NCBI GenBank assembly: GCA_023957375.1
Contig: JAMLHB010000001.1
Span: forward strand, 496,001 to 560,000
Length of the DNA stretch: 64,000 bases
From: Flavobacteriales bacterium
GTDB lineage: Bacteria; Bacteroidota; Bacteroidia; Flavobacteriales_F; PHOS-HE28
Direction: 5' to 3'
Every line of letters starts with the position of its first letter. Positions within the stretch are counted from its first letter, which is position 1. Under the pieces are notes generated by a model. That model had not been told where the DNA came from. It saw nothing but the letters and a program-made list of their open reading frames with translations, and searched no databases. Positions 1-8,253 of the stretch are shown here, one piece after another. The position numbers were made by a program, and so were the translations under genes.

Positions 1-254
1 TGGCGTTGGCGCATGGGGCGGTCATCCTGCACGGGGTCATGGAACACGGCAATATCGCCCCGGTGCAGGCCGCCCCAAAGCTTCCAACGCTCCACGCCCA
101 CCAGGTCGCCCGGCAGCAGGGTGGCATACATGCTGGTGCTATGGACGGTGACCCAGCGCAGGATGAAGGTGTGCACCACCAGCAACAGGCCCATGGCCAG
201 CAAGAAGGCCTTGCCCCATTCGGGGATCCCCTTCACGATCCCCGCCCACTTCAT
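1..254 (-). CDS. Second type I signal peptidase (S26 family), 3' part outside the window
   Basis: The reading frame starts with ATG at 254 and is open to the window edge, giving 84 residues. A hydrophobic stretch at about residues 17-32 is one membrane anchor. It is followed by STSMYATLLPGD, the catalytic serine block of S26 signal peptidases, with Ser41 as the expected nucleophile. The usual proline after SxSM is absent (SMYATLLP instead of SMxPTL). The ATG overlaps the stop codon of the upstream lepB (ATGA, 4 bp), so the two peptidases are translationally coupled. The lysine general base lies outside the window. Its role would be cleavage of signal peptides on the outer face of the inner membrane. 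The family call is firm; whether it is fully active cannot be judged. Confidence 0.82.
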   Translation of the reverse strand, partial: MKWAGIVKGIPEWGKAFLLAMGLLLVVHTFILRWVTVHSTSMYATLLPGDLVGVERWKLWGGLHRGDIAVFHDPVQDDRPMRQR

Positions 255-1810
255 TTCACGCGGGTGAACAGCCGCTTCCAGCGGATGCCTCCCGGGAAGC
301 CGCCCCGTTCGGGGTCCACCGTCAACCATACCAGCACGGCCTTGCCCACCACATGGTCGAACGGAACAAAGCCCCAAAAGCGCGAATCCTGCGAGCGGTG
401 CCTGTTGTCACCCATCATCCAGTAATAATCCTGCTTGAAGGTGTAGCGGTCCGTTTGTTGGCCGTTGATCCAGATCGCACCCCCCTTCACTTCCAGCGTG
501 TTCCCTTCGTAGGCGGCAATGGCGCGGCGGTACAGCGGCAGGTTTTCGGGGGTAAGGGTGATCGATGCCCCCTTTTTGGGGATCCACAAGGGGCCGAAGT
601 TGTCCTCGCTCCAATTGAATGCGGGGTTGTTGGGGAAGATGGGCCAGAAATCCTTCGCGCCGTATGTCCCCTTTGGCTTGTTCTCACGTTCCATGTCCAC
701 CACGTTGCCGAACTTGGACAATGCTTCGGCATTGGCCGCGGTCAGTGGCATGTTGGCCGTGCCGTTCTCCTCTTGCACATCGGTGGTAGTAATGTCGTAC
801 TGGTCCTTGAGGATCCGGGTGTTGAAGCGGTCCTTGATTTCGAAGTCGTAGGCATACTGCCCGGTGGGCACCAGCGGTTCGGCCTTGCCGTTCACGTGCA
901 CCACGCCATCCGCCACCAGCACGGTATCGCCGGCCACAGCCACACAGCGCTTGATGTAATTCTCCTGTTTGTCCACCGGCCGCACCAGGATGTCGCCGGC
1001 GGGGCGGCTGCCGGTGCGCCCGTCGGGCATGGTGAACACTACTCGGTGGCGCTCCAGCAGGTTGTTCCTGCCGCTCATGCGGGCCAACTGGTAGTAGCTC
1101 ATGTTCTGGAAATTGGCCACCACCGTGTCACCTTCGGGGAAGTTGAAGACCACGGCGTCGCCACGTTCGGGTTTGCCGAAGCCGGGCAGGCGCATGTAGG
1201 GCAGCTCGAACCAGTTGGTGAAACTTGGCGTGTGGTCGGTGAGCGGAAGGGTGTGGTGCGTGAAGGGGAAGGTGACCGGCGTCATCGGAAGCCGGGGCCC
1301 GTAGCTCAGCTTGCTCACGAACAGATAATCGCCCACCAGCAAGGATTTTTCCATGGATTCGGTGGGGATGGTGAAGGCCTCGAAGGTGAAGGTGCGGAAG
1401 GCCGTGGCCACGATCACCGCGAAGAGAATGGCATCACCCCATTGACCCAACAGGTTGCGCCTGATCTCGCCCTTGGGAATGGGGCCCACCCATTTGTACT
1501 GGCTTCCGAAGGCCAGCTTGGGCAGTTCCACCCACGGCAGCACGGTCATCAACACGTGGTCCTTGAAGCTGCGCTTTCCAAGTACGATGCTGGTGTTCAC
1601 GTTATAGATGATCAACATCAACAGGTTCACCCCGGGGGCTAGAAGCAGGATCAACCAATACCAAGGCTTACCCAGGAGCTTGTTCCAGACCACCAGGTTG
1701 TAGATCGGTACGGCACCATGCCAAGCCGGCCGTCCGGCTTTGGCGAATACCTTGGGCAGGACGACGAACAGGAGCCCGATGTACAGGGCAAATAAGGACC
1801 AGGCGATCAT
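251..1810 (-). CDS. lepB: Signal peptidase I, long Bacteroidota form
   Basis: Protein of 519 residues that removes signal peptides from exported proteins at the inner membrane. The N-terminal ~100 residues hold two hydrophobic segments resembling the DUF5684 region found in Bacteroidota LepB. A further membrane segment at about 126-145 precedes the catalytic block IPTESMEKSLLVGDY with nucleophile Ser152. The general base is Lys287 in YIKRCVAVAGD. The conserved MGDN box is at about 466-469, followed by SxDSRFWG. The protein is far longer than the 324 residues of E. coli LepB because of insertions between the conserved boxes, most clearly between the lysine box and the GDN box. It lies 79 bp downstream of dapB in the DUF5683-dapB-lepB order usual for the phylum and overlaps the second peptidase gene. 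Confidence 0.95.
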   Translation of the reverse strand: MIAWSLFALYIGLLFVVLPKVFAKAGRPAWHGAVPIYNLVVWNKLLGKPWYWLILLLAPGVNLLMLIIYNVNTSIVLGKRSFKDHVLMTVLPWVELPKLAFGSQYKWVGPIPKGEIRRNLLGQWGDAILFAVIVATAFRTFTFEAFTIPTESMEKSLLVGDYLFVSKLSYGPRLPMTPVTFPFTHHTLPLTDHTPSFTNWFELPYMRLPGFGKPERGDAVVFNFPEGDTVVANFQNMSYYQLARMSGRNNLLERHRVVFTMPDGRTGSRPAGDILVRPVDKQENYIKRCVAVAGDTVLVADGVVHVNGKAEPLVPTGQYAYDFEIKDRFNTRILKDQYDITTTDVQEENGTANMPLTAANAEALSKFGNVVDMERENKPKGTYGAKDFWPIFPNNPAFNWSEDNFGPLWIPKKGASITLTPENLPLYRRAIAAYEGNTLEVKGGAIWINGQQTDRYTFKQDYYWMMGDNRHRSQDSRFWGFVPFDHVVGKAVLVWLTVDPERGGFPGGIRWKRLFTRVK

Positions 1811-1889
1811 GCAGTTGTGTTCAAGGGCGGGTGAAAGTTGCGCATATCTGCCAGCAGGCCATGGCTAAAGTTTGCAAAGGTACACGGCC

Positions 1890-2627
1890 TCAATCCACCG
1901 GGCCGAGCACGTCAGCCATGGTGTACAGGCCCTTGCGGGAGCGCAGCCATTCGGCGGCCACCACGGCGCCCGTGGCGAACCCTTCCCGGCCGAAGGCTTC
2001 ATGGGTCAGGCTGATGCGGTCCTGGGGGCTGGTCCATGTTACCGTATGGGTACCGGGTACTTCGCCACTGCGGATGCTCTTGATGCCAATGGCGTCCTTT
2101 CCGGCGGCATGTGGCGCCGGGGTGGATCGATCGTTCCCCTCCAAGGCCCATCCACGGTACCGCTCCGAGTTGGCTTCCACTCCATGGGCCAAGGTGATTG
2201 CAGTGCCGCTGGGGGCATCCAGCTTGTGCACGTGGTGGACCTCCTCGATCGCAGCGGCATATTCCGGGTGGCCCTTCATTAGCTTGGCCAAGTAGTCGTT
2301 CAGCCTAAAAAGCAAATTGACGCCAATACTGAAGTTGCTGGCCCACAGCAAGCTGCCGTTCTTGTCTTCAACCAAAACTTTCACGGCGTCCATCTGATCA
2401 TACCAACCGGTGGTACCCACCACTACCGGCACCTGATGGGCCAAGCACAATTGCATGTTGGGCAGGGCAGAAGCGGGCCTGCTGAACTCGATGGCCACAT
2501 CGGCACCGGTAGGTGGCGCACCGGCATTGGCCTGGTCTACCCGCAACACCACTTCGTGCCCCCGGAGCACGGCGGCCTGTTCGATGGCTTTTCCCATCTT
2601 TCCGTATCCATACAAAGCGATTTTCAT
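1890..2627 (-). CDS. dapB: 4-hydroxy-tetrahydrodipicolinate reductase
   Basis: Cytoplasmic enzyme of the diaminopimelate/lysine pathway that reduces the DapA product with NAD(P)H. The 245-residue protein begins with the Rossmann motif ALYGYGKMGKAIE. The family signature EEVHHVHKLDAPSGTA (about residues 128-143) holds the catalytic histidine pair and the substrate-binding lysine. The length fits the family (about 240-270). The gene follows a DUF5683 gene, but an insertion sequence now separates the two; the IS end lies only 27 bp upstream of the dapB start. Before the insertion the intergenic gap would have been 24 bp. Its transcription therefore now depends on read-through across the IS or on a promoter inside it. 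Confidence 0.95.
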   Translation of the reverse strand: MKIALYGYGKMGKAIEQAAVLRGHEVVLRVDQANAGAPPTGADVAIEFSRPASALPNMQLCLAHQVPVVVGTTGWYDQMDAVKVLVEDKNGSLLWASNFSIGVNLLFRLNDYLAKLMKGHPEYAAAIEEVHHVHKLDAPSGTAITLAHGVEANSERYRGWALEGNDRSTPAPHAAGKDAIGIKSIRSGEVPGTHTVTWTSPQDRISLTHEAFGREGFATGAVVAAEWLRSRKGLYTMADVLGPVD

Positions 2628-2650
2628 GCTGGTGCCGATCGTACGGGTTG

Positions 2651-2654
2651 TTCA
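2651..2654. repeat. Target-site duplication TTCA, left copy
   Basis: TTCA lies directly outside the left inverted repeat of the IS. The same four bases follow the right inverted repeat at 3869-3872, as expected for a 4-bp duplication made by transposition. Confidence 0.8.
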
Positions 2655-2674
2655 GGGTACCTCTAAAAACTCTG
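2655..2674 (+). repeat. Left terminal inverted repeat of the IS
   Basis: GGGTACCTCTAAAAACTCTG, matching the right end at 17 of 20 positions. Downstream of it, about 100 bp of non-coding IS sequence separates the end from the transposase stop codon. Confidence 0.85.
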
Positions 2675-2778
2675 TCCTCCGTCACGATGTTGCGTTTTGG
2701 ATGGAATTCAAGCGGAGCGTGTCAAGTTTTTGTATTGAATCCTGGGCTTTTTCGATGCGTTCGGGCGCACGTTCCCCT

Positions 2779-3819
2779 TCAGATAGCGCGTAGCTGAATG
2801 CTGCGGAACATGTTGTAGGTGATGTTCACCAAGCCGTTCATGGCGTGTACGCGTGCCTTTCCGATGACATGGAGGTACATCCCGTTCATGCTCATCTCCA
2901 TGAAGCCGAAGATGTGCTCCACCCGTGCCCGTGTCTTGGATTTCGTGCGGTTGGATGCCTTCTGAGCATCATCAAGCGGCTTGTTCCGGTAGCCTTTCTC
3001 ATGCACGTGGTTCTTCATGCCTGTCTTCCCGATGGCCTGCTCTTGCTCCTTCCCTACATAGGCAGAATCTCCATGCATCGGCTGGCCCTCGTCTGTGCTT
3101 TTGTCCAACAATGCTTCAAGTGCTTGGCTATCATGCACGCTGGCATCGGTGGTGACATACCGTAAAATGAGTTTGCTGCCGCTGTCCGCTTTCACGTGGT
3201 TCTTGTAGCCGAAATAGTTCACCCCGTTCTTCTTCGTCCAGCGCGCCTCAACGTCCTTTTGTGCTCTGCGGGGTGCATGCTCGGCGATACTTTCCGGAAT
3301 CCCACCCTCCTTGATCGTCTTGTTGTCGTCACGGCTGTTGCGCTGTCTTGGCACCTCAACGAACGAGGCGTCCACGATGCGGCCTTCATTGACAATGAGT
3401 CCCAACCGCGCAAGTTCTCCAAGGAACCGTTCGAAGCATTTATCCACCAACCCTAGGTCGGTGATCCGCTCACGGAAGTTCCATACCGTACGACTATCAG
3501 GCACATCGTCCGAGATGGTCAGGCCCAGGAAGCGCATGAACGACATGCGGTCGTTGATCTGGAACTCCACCTGGTCATCCGACAGGTTGTAGTACCGCTG
3601 AAGGATCAGCACCTTGAACATCAACACATAGTCGTAAGGAAGGCGACCACCCTTGCCCGCTGGTTCGCGATGAAGGCCATCGGTGAGCAGTTCGCGGAAG
3701 ACCTCGAAATCCACTTCACGGCCCAGCCGTTCCAACGGGTCCCCTAACTGGGTGAGTCGGCTCAACCGGATGTCTTGATCGAAAAAGCCGTAGTCCCGAT
3801 GCCGCTTGAATCGTTTCAT
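2779..3819 (-). CDS. IS5-family DDE transposase
   Basis: Protein of 346 residues that cuts and rejoins the ends of the surrounding element. The N-terminal region has the GDPLERL block and a segment of about 75 residues (ILQRYYNLSDDQ, then FLGLTISDDVPDSRTVWNFRER) typical of the IS5 DUF772 domain. The catalytic domain shows VDASFVEVP (first Asp), HGDSAYVGKE (second Asp) and RVEHIFGFMEMSMNG (Glu, the Y/R-x-R-VEHxFG type block). No frameshift or stop is present and the length is normal for the family, so the gene looks functional. The start ATG lies 49 bp inside the right inverted repeat. Confidence 0.95.
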   Translation of the reverse strand: MKRFKRHRDYGFFDQDIRLSRLTQLGDPLERLGREVDFEVFRELLTDGLHREPAGKGGRLPYDYVLMFKVLILQRYYNLSDDQVEFQINDRMSFMRFLGLTISDDVPDSRTVWNFRERITDLGLVDKCFERFLGELARLGLIVNEGRIVDASFVEVPRQRNSRDDNKTIKEGGIPESIAEHAPRRAQKDVEARWTKKNGVNYFGYKNHVKADSGSKLILRYVTTDASVHDSQALEALLDKSTDEGQPMHGDSAYVGKEQEQAIGKTGMKNHVHEKGYRNKPLDDAQKASNRTKSKTRARVEHIFGFMEMSMNGMYLHVIGKARVHAMNGLVNITYNMFRSIQLRAI

Positions 3820-3848
3820 GCCGCGAAGAACGGATCAAATGACCAATT

Positions 3849-3868
3849 CTGGGTTTTTAGAGGTGCCC
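3849..3868 (-). repeat. Right terminal inverted repeat of the IS
   Basis: Reads GGGCACCTCTAAAAACCCAG on the minus strand. Three mismatches to the left end. It abuts the TTCA duplication at 3869-3872. Confidence 0.85.
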
Positions 3869-3872
3869 TTCA
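3869..3872. repeat. Target-site duplication TTCA, right copy
   Basis: The duplicated bases contain the TGA stop codon (minus strand, 3870-3872) of the upstream DUF5683 gene, so the insertion regenerated the stop instead of destroying it. Confidence 0.8.
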
Positions 3873-4442
3873 ATGCAATTGCACGCTAAACGAGAATCCG
3901 GCAGCACCCTGCGCCATCAACCCGATGGAGGGGCCTGCCCGCAGCGTGAGGTCTTCACCCACATCGAAGCGGACGAAGTAGCCGTCCACCGTGGCATCAA
4001 TGATGTTCAGGCCGTAAACCAGGCCGGCGGCCACGTAGCTCAGGTCCTGCCACCGCTGATAGGTATCGGCCACGCTGCGCAGTTGTGCGGCAGTGTACCG
4101 CCCTTCGAATTCGTCCGCGCGTCCGTTCACCACGTCCAAGTAGGCTGTTTTGTACCGCTGGAACTCCTTGTTGTTGTCCTGGATGAACCAATAGCAGGTG
4201 GCCAATCCGCCAAGTACGATGGGCGCCTTCCAGTATTTGCGGTTATAGACCTGGCCGGCACCGGGCAGAATGGCCGAGTAGATGGCCGCACGGCCCGGTT
4301 GGTGGCGTGCACGCCAGTTGAGGGGGGCGCTGGTGTCCGCCTGCGCGGTGCCGCCCATGCTCGTGGCTTGACCGGCAACGCCCACGGGGGTGCCGCCTGC
4401 AAGCAGCAACAAGGGAAAGGTCCAACGGGCCATGGTACCCAT
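3870..4442 (-). CDS. DUF5683-type membrane/envelope protein
   Basis: Protein of 190 residues (187 if translation starts at the ATG at 4433). An N-terminal hydrophobic signal segment ends near VGVAGQ. The central segment has AAIYSAILPGAGQVYNRKYW, a hallmark of DUF5683 proteins, followed by a hydrophobic stretch (VLGGLATCYWF) and a conserved YQRWQDLSY region. The C-terminus PSIGLMAQGAAGFSFSVQLH looks like a final beta strand. In Bacteroidota the gene commonly sits between parB and dapB, as the neighbouring dapB-lepB supports. The function is not established. The stop codon lies exactly inside the 4-bp target duplication of the downstream IS, so the protein appears complete. Confidence 0.8.
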   Translation of the reverse strand: MGTMARWTFPLLLLAGGTPVGVAGQATSMGGTAQADTSAPLNWRARHQPGRAAIYSAILPGAGQVYNRKYWKAPIVLGGLATCYWFIQDNNKEFQRYKTAYLDVVNGRADEFEGRYTAAQLRSVADTYQRWQDLSYVAAGLVYGLNIIDATVDGYFVRFDVGEDLTLRAGPSIGLMAQGAAGFSFSVQLH

Positions 4443-4563
4443 GGTGGCAAAGATCGGTCGGCGGCATCAAACCCCCTTGTATTGCGGGCATGGGTTATCT
4501 TGTTCGCCGGGGCAGATGGCGTTGAACCCGGCCGTTCGGGCGCGGGCAGATCAGTAACTGGTC

Positions 4564-6621
4564 ATGCGGGGAAGCCTTGGACTCACCAGTGCCTTGGTGC
4601 GTGCTCCGGCACTGCGCGCTGCCATACCCTTTATTACGGGTTTGATGTTGGGCCGGTGGTTGGCACCGGGCTTGGTGGTGCCATGGGTGGTCGTGCTATG
4701 CGCCCTCAGCGGTTGGCTGTACGTTGCATTCCGGCCCCAGCGGTACGGCCTCCGCTGGCTGAACGGAGCTTGGTTGTTCGTGCTGCTGGCTTGCTTCGGG
4801 GTGCTGTGGCAAAGCCTGCGTTCCCCTGCGGGGTGGCCCGGCCATGTTGCCACGTTCCCCGGCGCTGTTCAGGGTTGGCACGTGCAGATCCAGGAGGTGG
4901 CCTCGGCCAACGGGCGGACCGTGCGTGCCTGGGCCGGGGTGCATGCGGCTGTGGAGGGCGGTGCGGCACGGCCCGCCAGCGGGGGAGTGCTGCTCACCCT
5001 GCTCACTGACAGCAGCCGGCGTGAAGTACAACCGGGTGATGGGCTTGTGGTTTCCAGCATCGTGGTGCCCATCGTCAAGGAGCCGGACCCCGGCGGCTTC
5101 GATGTGAGGCAATGGGCCGCCAGCCGCGGAGTGTTCCACGAGGGTTTCGCTCCAGAGGAGCAATGGGCGTTCCTTGACGCTCGGCCTGCCGTGCCCGGCC
5201 TGTTCGAGCGGATACGCACCCGGATCACGGGATGGCTCCGCAACACCGGATTGGCCGAACGGGAACGTGCCTTGGCCAAGGCCTTGCTGTTGGGCATACG
5301 GGATGAAATGGACAAGGACCAAAACCAGGACTTTGTCCGCAGCGGCACCATCCATGTGCTGGCCGTCAGTGGCACCCATGTGGGCATCATCTATGTTGCG
5401 GTGCTGTGGGCATTGGTGTTCTTGGGCAAGAAGCGGCACGGGCGCCTGCTGCGCGGTGCAATGGCCTTGGCGGCATTGTGGGCCTACGCCGGGATCACGG
5501 GCTTTGCCCCGTCGGTACTGCGGGCCACGGTGATGTTCTCCCTGTTCACCATCGCCGAAATGGTGCGCTGGCGGACCAGCTCCTTGAACAGCTTGGCCTG
5601 TGCCGCGGTACTGCTGTTGCTATGGGACCCGCAAATGATCGACCAACTCGGGTTTCAGCTCTCCTTCTTAGCCGTATTGGGCATAGCCGTTTTCTACAGA
5701 CCCTTGCACCAGGTCTGGGCACCGCCCAATGCAGTGGCCGGTTTCTTCTGGTCGCTTGTGGTGGTGAGCATGGCCGCGCAGGCGTTCACGGCACCGTTGT
5801 GCCTGTATGTGTTCCAGGCCTTCCCGGTCTGGTTCCTGCCGGCCAACATGGCCATTGTGGGCTTGGTGGGTGTGGCGGTATACGGCGGCATCATCCTGCT
5901 CGCCGTCCATGCGGTGCCTGTGCTGGGCGCCTTAGTGTCGGCTGTGATGAAGTGGCTTTTGCTGCTACTGGGCTTGCTGGCCGGATTTTTTGCCGGGCTA
6001 CCGGCGGCATATCCTGCCATCCGGGTGGGCTTTTGGGGCATGGCGGGGCTGTACCTGCTACTGGCCTTTGGCGCCATCTGGCTGATGCAGGGCCATCGCT
6101 GGGCACGTACGGCGACCATGGCGACGCTGTTGTTGCTCCTGTGTGGATGGGGCTGGACCGCGCACCGGCGCAACGGACAGCGGATGATGGCCGTGTATTC
6201 CGTGCGGGACGGCATGGCTTGCGCGTTTGTGCAGGGGCGGACGCTCCATGCGTTCGGCAATGTCGACGATCGCTGGGCCCGGGAAAAGGTGGAAGCGCAT
6301 GCCCGAAGCGTGGGGGCGCACCGTATCGTATGCACCGACAGCTTGCCGTTCGAGGTGGACTTGGGGCCCGATCGGTTTGTGCTGCTCGCAGCGGACCGCA
6401 CGGCCGGGGCGGTGGCGGCCAGCCCCATGAGGGCGCGGTCCGTGGTCCTGTATGGGCCGGGCAGGGTGGATGCCGGAGCGATCAAGGGCGCTCCAGGGGC
6501 GGAATGGGTGCTGAATGCCAACATGGGCGGCAAACAACGCGCATGGGCGCGCAGCGCATGCAGGCAGCAGGGCGCCAAGGTGCACGATATCCGCCTGAAC
6601 GGGGCTTATGTTCGCCCGTGA
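4564..6621 (+). CDS. comEC: ComEC/Rec2-type DNA uptake channel protein
   Basis: Protein of 685 residues, polytopic inner-membrane, expected to pass single-stranded DNA into the cytoplasm during transformation. Two or three membrane segments at the N-terminus are followed by a soluble DUF4131-like region (about 100-220). The competence domain begins with LLGIRDEMDKDQNQDFVRSG and IHVLAVSGTHVGIIYV, the family signature, and continues through about eight further membrane helices to residue ~530. The last 150 residues form a small soluble domain without the HxHxDH metallo-beta-lactamase motif, so this is the short form without the C-terminal nuclease-like domain. The stop TGA overlaps the ATG of the Rieske gene by one base. 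Confidence 0.9.
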   Translation: MRGSLGLTSALVRAPALRAAIPFITGLMLGRWLAPGLVVPWVVVLCALSGWLYVAFRPQRYGLRWLNGAWLFVLLACFGVLWQSLRSPAGWPGHVATFPGAVQGWHVQIQEVASANGRTVRAWAGVHAAVEGGAARPASGGVLLTLLTDSSRREVQPGDGLVVSSIVVPIVKEPDPGGFDVRQWAASRGVFHEGFAPEEQWAFLDARPAVPGLFERIRTRITGWLRNTGLAERERALAKALLLGIRDEMDKDQNQDFVRSGTIHVLAVSGTHVGIIYVAVLWALVFLGKKRHGRLLRGAMALAALWAYAGITGFAPSVLRATVMFSLFTIAEMVRWRTSSLNSLACAAVLLLLWDPQMIDQLGFQLSFLAVLGIAVFYRPLHQVWAPPNAVAGFFWSLVVVSMAAQAFTAPLCLYVFQAFPVWFLPANMAIVGLVGVAVYGGIILLAVHAVPVLGALVSAVMKWLLLLLGLLAGFFAGLPAAYPAIRVGFWGMAGLYLLLAFGAIWLMQGHRWARTATMATLLLLLCGWGWTAHRRNGQRMMAVYSVRDGMACAFVQGRTLHAFGNVDDRWAREKVEAHARSVGAHRIVCTDSLPFEVDLGPDRFVLLAADRTAGAVAASPMRARSVVLYGPGRVDAGAIKGAPGAEWVLNANMGGKQRAWARSACRQQGAKVHDIRLNGAYVRP

Positions 6622-6983
6622 TGTTCATCGAAGGGACCAGGTGGAAAAAACTGAGTGACGGTACGCCGCGCGTGTTCCCGGAAAACAAGCCGATACGCGT
6701 GCACTTGAACGGCAAGGCGATCTGCTTGGTCCGCAATGGGGGAAGGCTCCATGCCGTCCTGGACCGCTGCCCGCACCAGGGCAGCAGTTTTGCGGGCGGC
6801 TGGTGCGAAGGAGGCGACCTCATTTGCCCGATGCACCGCATGGGCTTCAATTTGGCCACGGGCCGCAGCCGCACCGGTGGCATGGACAGCATGGAGGTTT
6901 TCCCCGTGGAAGAACGGCCGGACGGGGTGTACATCGGGTTCCAGTACACCACCGTGAAGATCTTCGGTGTGGAGCTGTGGTAG
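6621..6983 (+). CDS. Small Rieske [2Fe-2S] protein
   Basis: Protein of 120 residues made of a single Rieske domain. Cluster ligands are visible as CPHQGSSF and, 16 residues on, CPMHRMGFN, matching the CxH-x(16)-CxxH pattern. The G-x-C second shell is weaker (GGWCEGG). There is no signal peptide or membrane helix, so it is probably a cytosolic ferredoxin-like electron carrier of the NirD/biphenyl-dioxygenase ferredoxin type. The ATG at 6621 shares its A with the comEC stop (TGATG), so the two are translationally coupled. The redox partner is unknown. Confidence 0.88.
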   Translation: MFIEGTRWKKLSDGTPRVFPENKPIRVHLNGKAICLVRNGGRLHAVLDRCPHQGSSFAGGWCEGGDLICPMHRMGFNLATGRSRTGGMDSMEVFPVEERPDGVYIGFQYTTVKIFGVELW

Positions 6984-7003
6984 GGAGCTGCCGGCCTAGG
7001 CGG

Positions 7004-7867
7004 TCAGATCTCGGCCAGTCGCATCGTTTCCTTCAGCCGCACGCCTTTTTCGGTGCGCTCCACCAAGGCGCATTCCGTGGTGCTGTCGTGCTCAAAAAAG
7101 AGGATCGACCCCTGGTCGGCCGCTTGTTCCAGCACGGGTGCCTTTTCCTGCATGCTCAGCAAGGGGCGTGTATCATAGCTGATCACCCAGGGCACCGGTA
7201 TGTGGTGTGCGCTGGGTATCAGGTCGGCCATGTAGATGAGGGTGCGCCCTTTGTAGGCGATGTGCGGGATCATCATGGCGTCGGTATGGCCGTTCACCAG
7301 CAGCACGTCGAACCCGGGGAAGAGCCCCTTCACGTAGGACGTGTCCGTATCCCGCGCCCGCTCTACCTCCACAAACTTCAACTGGCCGCTTTCCCGTATG
7401 GGCAGGATGTTCTCGCCCAGGAAACTGGCCTTCTCGCGCGGGTTGGGCCGGGTGGCCCATTCCCAGTGGTATTGGTTGCTCCAGTAATGCGCATTCCGGA
7501 AAGCGGGCACCAATTTGTCGCCTTCGCGCCGGATGCTCCCTCCGCAATGGTCGAAGTGCAGGTGGGTAAGGAACACGTCGGTCACATCATCCGGGGTGAA
7601 GCCGTGCTTCTTCAAGGAGCCCGCCAGGGTGTCGTCCCCATGCAGGTCATAGTGGCTGAAAAATTTGGCGTCCTGCTTGTCCCCGATCCCGTTGTCGATC
7701 AGTACCAAGTGGCCGCCCGTTTCCACCAACAGGCAGCGCATGGCCCAGGTGCACAGGTTGTTTTCGTCGGAAGGGTGCCGCTTGCTCCAAAGCACCTTGG
7801 GCACCACGCCGAACATGGCACCTCCGTCCAGTTTGAAGAATCCGGTATCGATGGTATAAAGCTTCAT
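7004..7867 (-). CDS. Metallo-beta-lactamase-fold hydrolase
   Basis: Protein of 287 residues from the ATG at 7867 (MKLYTIDTG); a 12-residue upstream extension is possible but does not resemble the family. The zinc-binding motif THLHFDHCGG (about residues 108-117) is followed by further ligands in NGHTDAMMIP and YMADLIPS. The pattern resembles quorum-quenching lactonases and related MBL hydrolases. There is no signal peptide. It is convergent with the Rieske gene and ends 20 bp from it. The substrate is unknown. Confidence 0.85.
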   Translation of the reverse strand: MKLYTIDTGFFKLDGGAMFGVVPKVLWSKRHPSDENNLCTWAMRCLLVETGGHLVLIDNGIGDKQDAKFFSHYDLHGDDTLAGSLKKHGFTPDDVTDVFLTHLHFDHCGGSIRREGDKLVPAFRNAHYWSNQYHWEWATRPNPREKASFLGENILPIRESGQLKFVEVERARDTDTSYVKGLFPGFDVLLVNGHTDAMMIPHIAYKGRTLIYMADLIPSAHHIPVPWVISYDTRPLLSMQEKAPVLEQAADQGSILFFEHDSTTECALVERTEKGVRLKETMRLAEI

Positions 7868-8140
7868 GGGGAAGATCGGCCTCCGCAGTGGGGACCGGGC
7901 CAAAGGTCGGCACAGCGGCTGGAAGGCCGGTCAGCGATCACCATGGGCGGTGAAGTTCCATGCGTGGGGCCTTGGCGTGAAACCAGCGGAACGGGGGGGC
8001 GGCACTGGCCGATCGCGGGCAAATGCTGAAGGACCGGAAAAGCAAGCCTGGTTCATGGCGCGTAGGGCGCCAACCGGCCGAAGGTCGGCGGCTACAGGCG
8101 CCGGTTATTACCGAGGCAACGCAAATTGCCTCATTATCCG
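7868..8140. other. Gene-free stretch upstream of rpsA
   Basis: No credible coding sequence. An imperfect palindrome AACCGGC (8072-8078) / GCCGGTT (8100-8106) lies just before the rpsA promoter-like box. Nothing else is recognised. Confidence 0.5.
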
Positions 8141-8155
8141 TACTTTCGCGGCCCC
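8141..8155 (+). promoter_or_regulatory. TAnnTTyGCGGCCC promoter-like block of rpsA
   Basis: TACTTTCGCGGCCCC resembles the Bacteroidota -7 box (TAnnTTTG) with the GCGGCCC extension seen upstream of other genes in this window. It leaves an untranslated leader of about 95 nt before the rpsA ATG, the longest in the set. Confidence 0.55.
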
Positions 8156-8253
8156 TTTTGCGGGAAGGTTCGTGCAGCAGCACCACGGACCACACACCAA
8201 CAACCTTCCGGGCGGTGCTGCCAGGGCCCGGGATACAAACAAGGAAGGAACGT

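Larger units (their letters stand above)
2655..3868 (-). mobile_element. Complete IS5-family insertion sequence, 1214 bp
   Basis: The element is bounded by imperfect terminal inverted repeats at 2655-2674 (GGGTACCTCTAAAAACTCTG) and 3849-3868 (reverse complement GGGCACCTCTAAAAACCCAG), identical at 17 of 20 positions. A 4-bp direct repeat TTCA flanks both ends. It encodes one intact DDE transposase on the minus strand. The intact ORF, well matched ends and intact target duplication indicate a recent, potentially active insertion. It splits the DUF5683-dapB operon without breaking either gene. It is assigned to the IS5 family from the transposase; the subgroup is not determined. Confidence 0.9.

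Noticed and set aside
353-1642. A 429-residue plus-strand frame opposite lepB
   Set aside because: It is the antisense shadow of the lepB frame in GC-rich DNA. It is rich in His, Gly and Val with no family motif.
2221-2280. A copy of the CATATTCCGGGT block inside dapB
   Set aside because: The match is within coding sequence (residues HPEYAAA) with no surrounding pairing, so it is coincidence.
8156-8253. Riboswitch or S1 autoregulatory leader upstream of rpsA
   Set aside because: A leader of this length is suggestive, but I see no known fold or convincing stem near the ATG; not supported.
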